This document shows positions 6,498 through 6,777 of a stretch of 6,777 nt of DNA, one piece after another (within the stretch, counting starts at the first letter, position 1; each line of letters opens with the position of its first letter). The position numbers and the translations under genes were made by a program. The DNA lies in the NCBI GenBank assembly GCA_035546355.1, contig DATKEH010000221.1, positions 1-6,777 of the forward strand. Reading direction: 5' to 3'. The stretch is from DATKEH01 sp035546355. Lineage in GTDB: Bacteria > Acidobacteriota > Thermoanaerobaculia > Multivoradales > JAIOJS01. Below the pieces are notes generated by a model. That model made no database searches. It was not told the origin of the DNA and saw nothing but the letters and a program-made list of their open reading frames with translations.

Positions 6498-6640
6498 GGC
6501 GGCCGTAGGATACTATCGATGGCTGCGGCGCCACACCTGCCCGCCCCTCGCGGGCCGGCGCCGAGGCCGGCCCCGCGCGGCGACTCCCAGGGCGGCGCGA
6601 CGGGGTCCCGCAGGGAGGCGCGCTACAGGAGGCATTCCCG
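6498..6640. promoter_or_regulatory. Divergent intergenic region with a palindromic -10 element
   Basis: This 143-bp gap separates the aminotransferase from the gene at 6641. GATACTATC (6509-6517) is a perfect palindrome around 6513. It reads TAGTAT on the minus strand (6515-6510) and TACTAT on the plus strand (6511-6516), so one site could serve as the -10 for both directions. Minus transcripts would start near 6503, plus transcripts near 6523 with a leader of about 118 nt. Neither side has a clear -35. The plus leader contains an 8-bp GC-rich hairpin, GGGCCGGC with GCCGGCCC (6552-6559 and 6566-6573). Confidence 0.4.
6627..6632 (+). promoter_or_regulatory. Shine-Dalgarno of the last, partial gene
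   Basis: AGGAGG, a full consensus, sits eight bases before the ATG at 6641. It is the main evidence that the short reading frame running off the window is a real gene. Confidence 0.8.
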
Positions 6641-6777
6641 ATGCTGGAGATCGACGACGTCACGCGCGAAGAGTCCGAGCGGATCGAACGGCTGATCCAG
6701 GACGCCACCAGCCCGGTGGGCATCGACGCCAAGAAGACCCACGTGCTGATCCTGCACAAGCTGCAGCGGCTCGAGGA
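6641..6777 (+). CDS. Unrecognised protein, N-terminal 45 aa only (runs off the window)
   Basis: The frame begins at ATG after a consensus Shine-Dalgarno and is open to the window end. The visible protein starts MLEIDDVTREESERIERLIQ, an acidic, charged segment that looks helical, followed by SPVGIDAKKTHVLILHKLQ (24-42). There is no signal peptide or membrane segment in what is seen. Codon use matches the neighbours (G/C at third positions). I do not recognise the family and give no function. It is divergent from the aminotransferase. Confidence 0.7.
   Translation, partial: MLEIDDVTREESERIERLIQDATSPVGIDAKKTHVLILHKLQRLE

Noticed and set aside
5146..6759. 537-aa minus-strand frame over the aminotransferase
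   Set aside because: Arg/Gly/Ala-rich out-of-frame translation of the aminotransferase gene, which itself carries every PLP-binding landmark.

Overview
This is a 6.8-kb piece of a very GC-rich bacterial chromosome with ordinary metabolic genes. G/C-ending codons predominate in every gene. The gene set (a FadJ-type beta-oxidation protein, a stand-alone 3-hydroxyacyl-CoA dehydrogenase, a FabG-like SDR lacking the usual active-site Tyr/Lys, a class I/II aminotransferase) fits an aerobic or facultative heterotroph. Acidobacteriota, Gemmatimonadota, Myxococcota and similar high-GC soil or water lineages are all possible; the assignment is inference only. I see no phage, plasmid, IS, CRISPR, rRNA or tRNA.

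Layout. 1-508: no credible gene. The stretch is rich in repeats: a 15-bp tandem repeat (55-132) and three long inverted-repeat pairs, two of them perfect (26 bp and 24 bp) and interleaved. 509-2683 (minus): a complete 724-aa enoyl-CoA hydratase/3-hydroxyacyl-CoA dehydrogenase. 2684-2803: a compact divergent control region with a near-consensus sigma70-type promoter for fadJ (TTGACA-17-TAGCAT), a 19-bp palindrome over its -35 box, and a -10-like TACAAT just before the start of the divergent gene. 2804-4338 (plus): a two-gene unit of a ferritin-like putative diiron protein and a 3-hydroxybutyryl-CoA dehydrogenase, with stop and GTG start overlapping by 4 nt. 4376-5167 (plus): the atypical SDR, after a hairpin and its own -10-like box. 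5196-6497 (minus): the aminotransferase, convergent with the SDR. 6498-6640: a second divergent control region. 6641-6777 (plus): the 5' end of an unrecognised gene with a strong Shine-Dalgarno.

How the genes may work together. FadJ and the separate dehydrogenase catalyse the hydration and NAD-dependent oxidation steps of acyl-CoA degradation. The ferritin-like protein has the full E / ExxH / E / ExxH ligand pattern of a carboxylate-bridged diiron enzyme. Its translational coupling to a hydroxyacyl-CoA dehydrogenase and its shared control region with fadJ suggest, as inference, a redox or oxygen-dependent role linked to acyl-CoA metabolism. No thiolase or acyl-CoA dehydrogenase lies in the window. 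The aminotransferase and the partial gene show no clear link to this pathway.

The most interesting points are the diiron/dehydrogenase pair, the candidate operator shared by the divergent promoters, the three genes that seem to be leaderless or nearly so (TANNNT box 7-13 nt before the ATG, no Shine-Dalgarno), and the interleaved inverted repeats downstream of fadJ. None amounts to a clearly new system.
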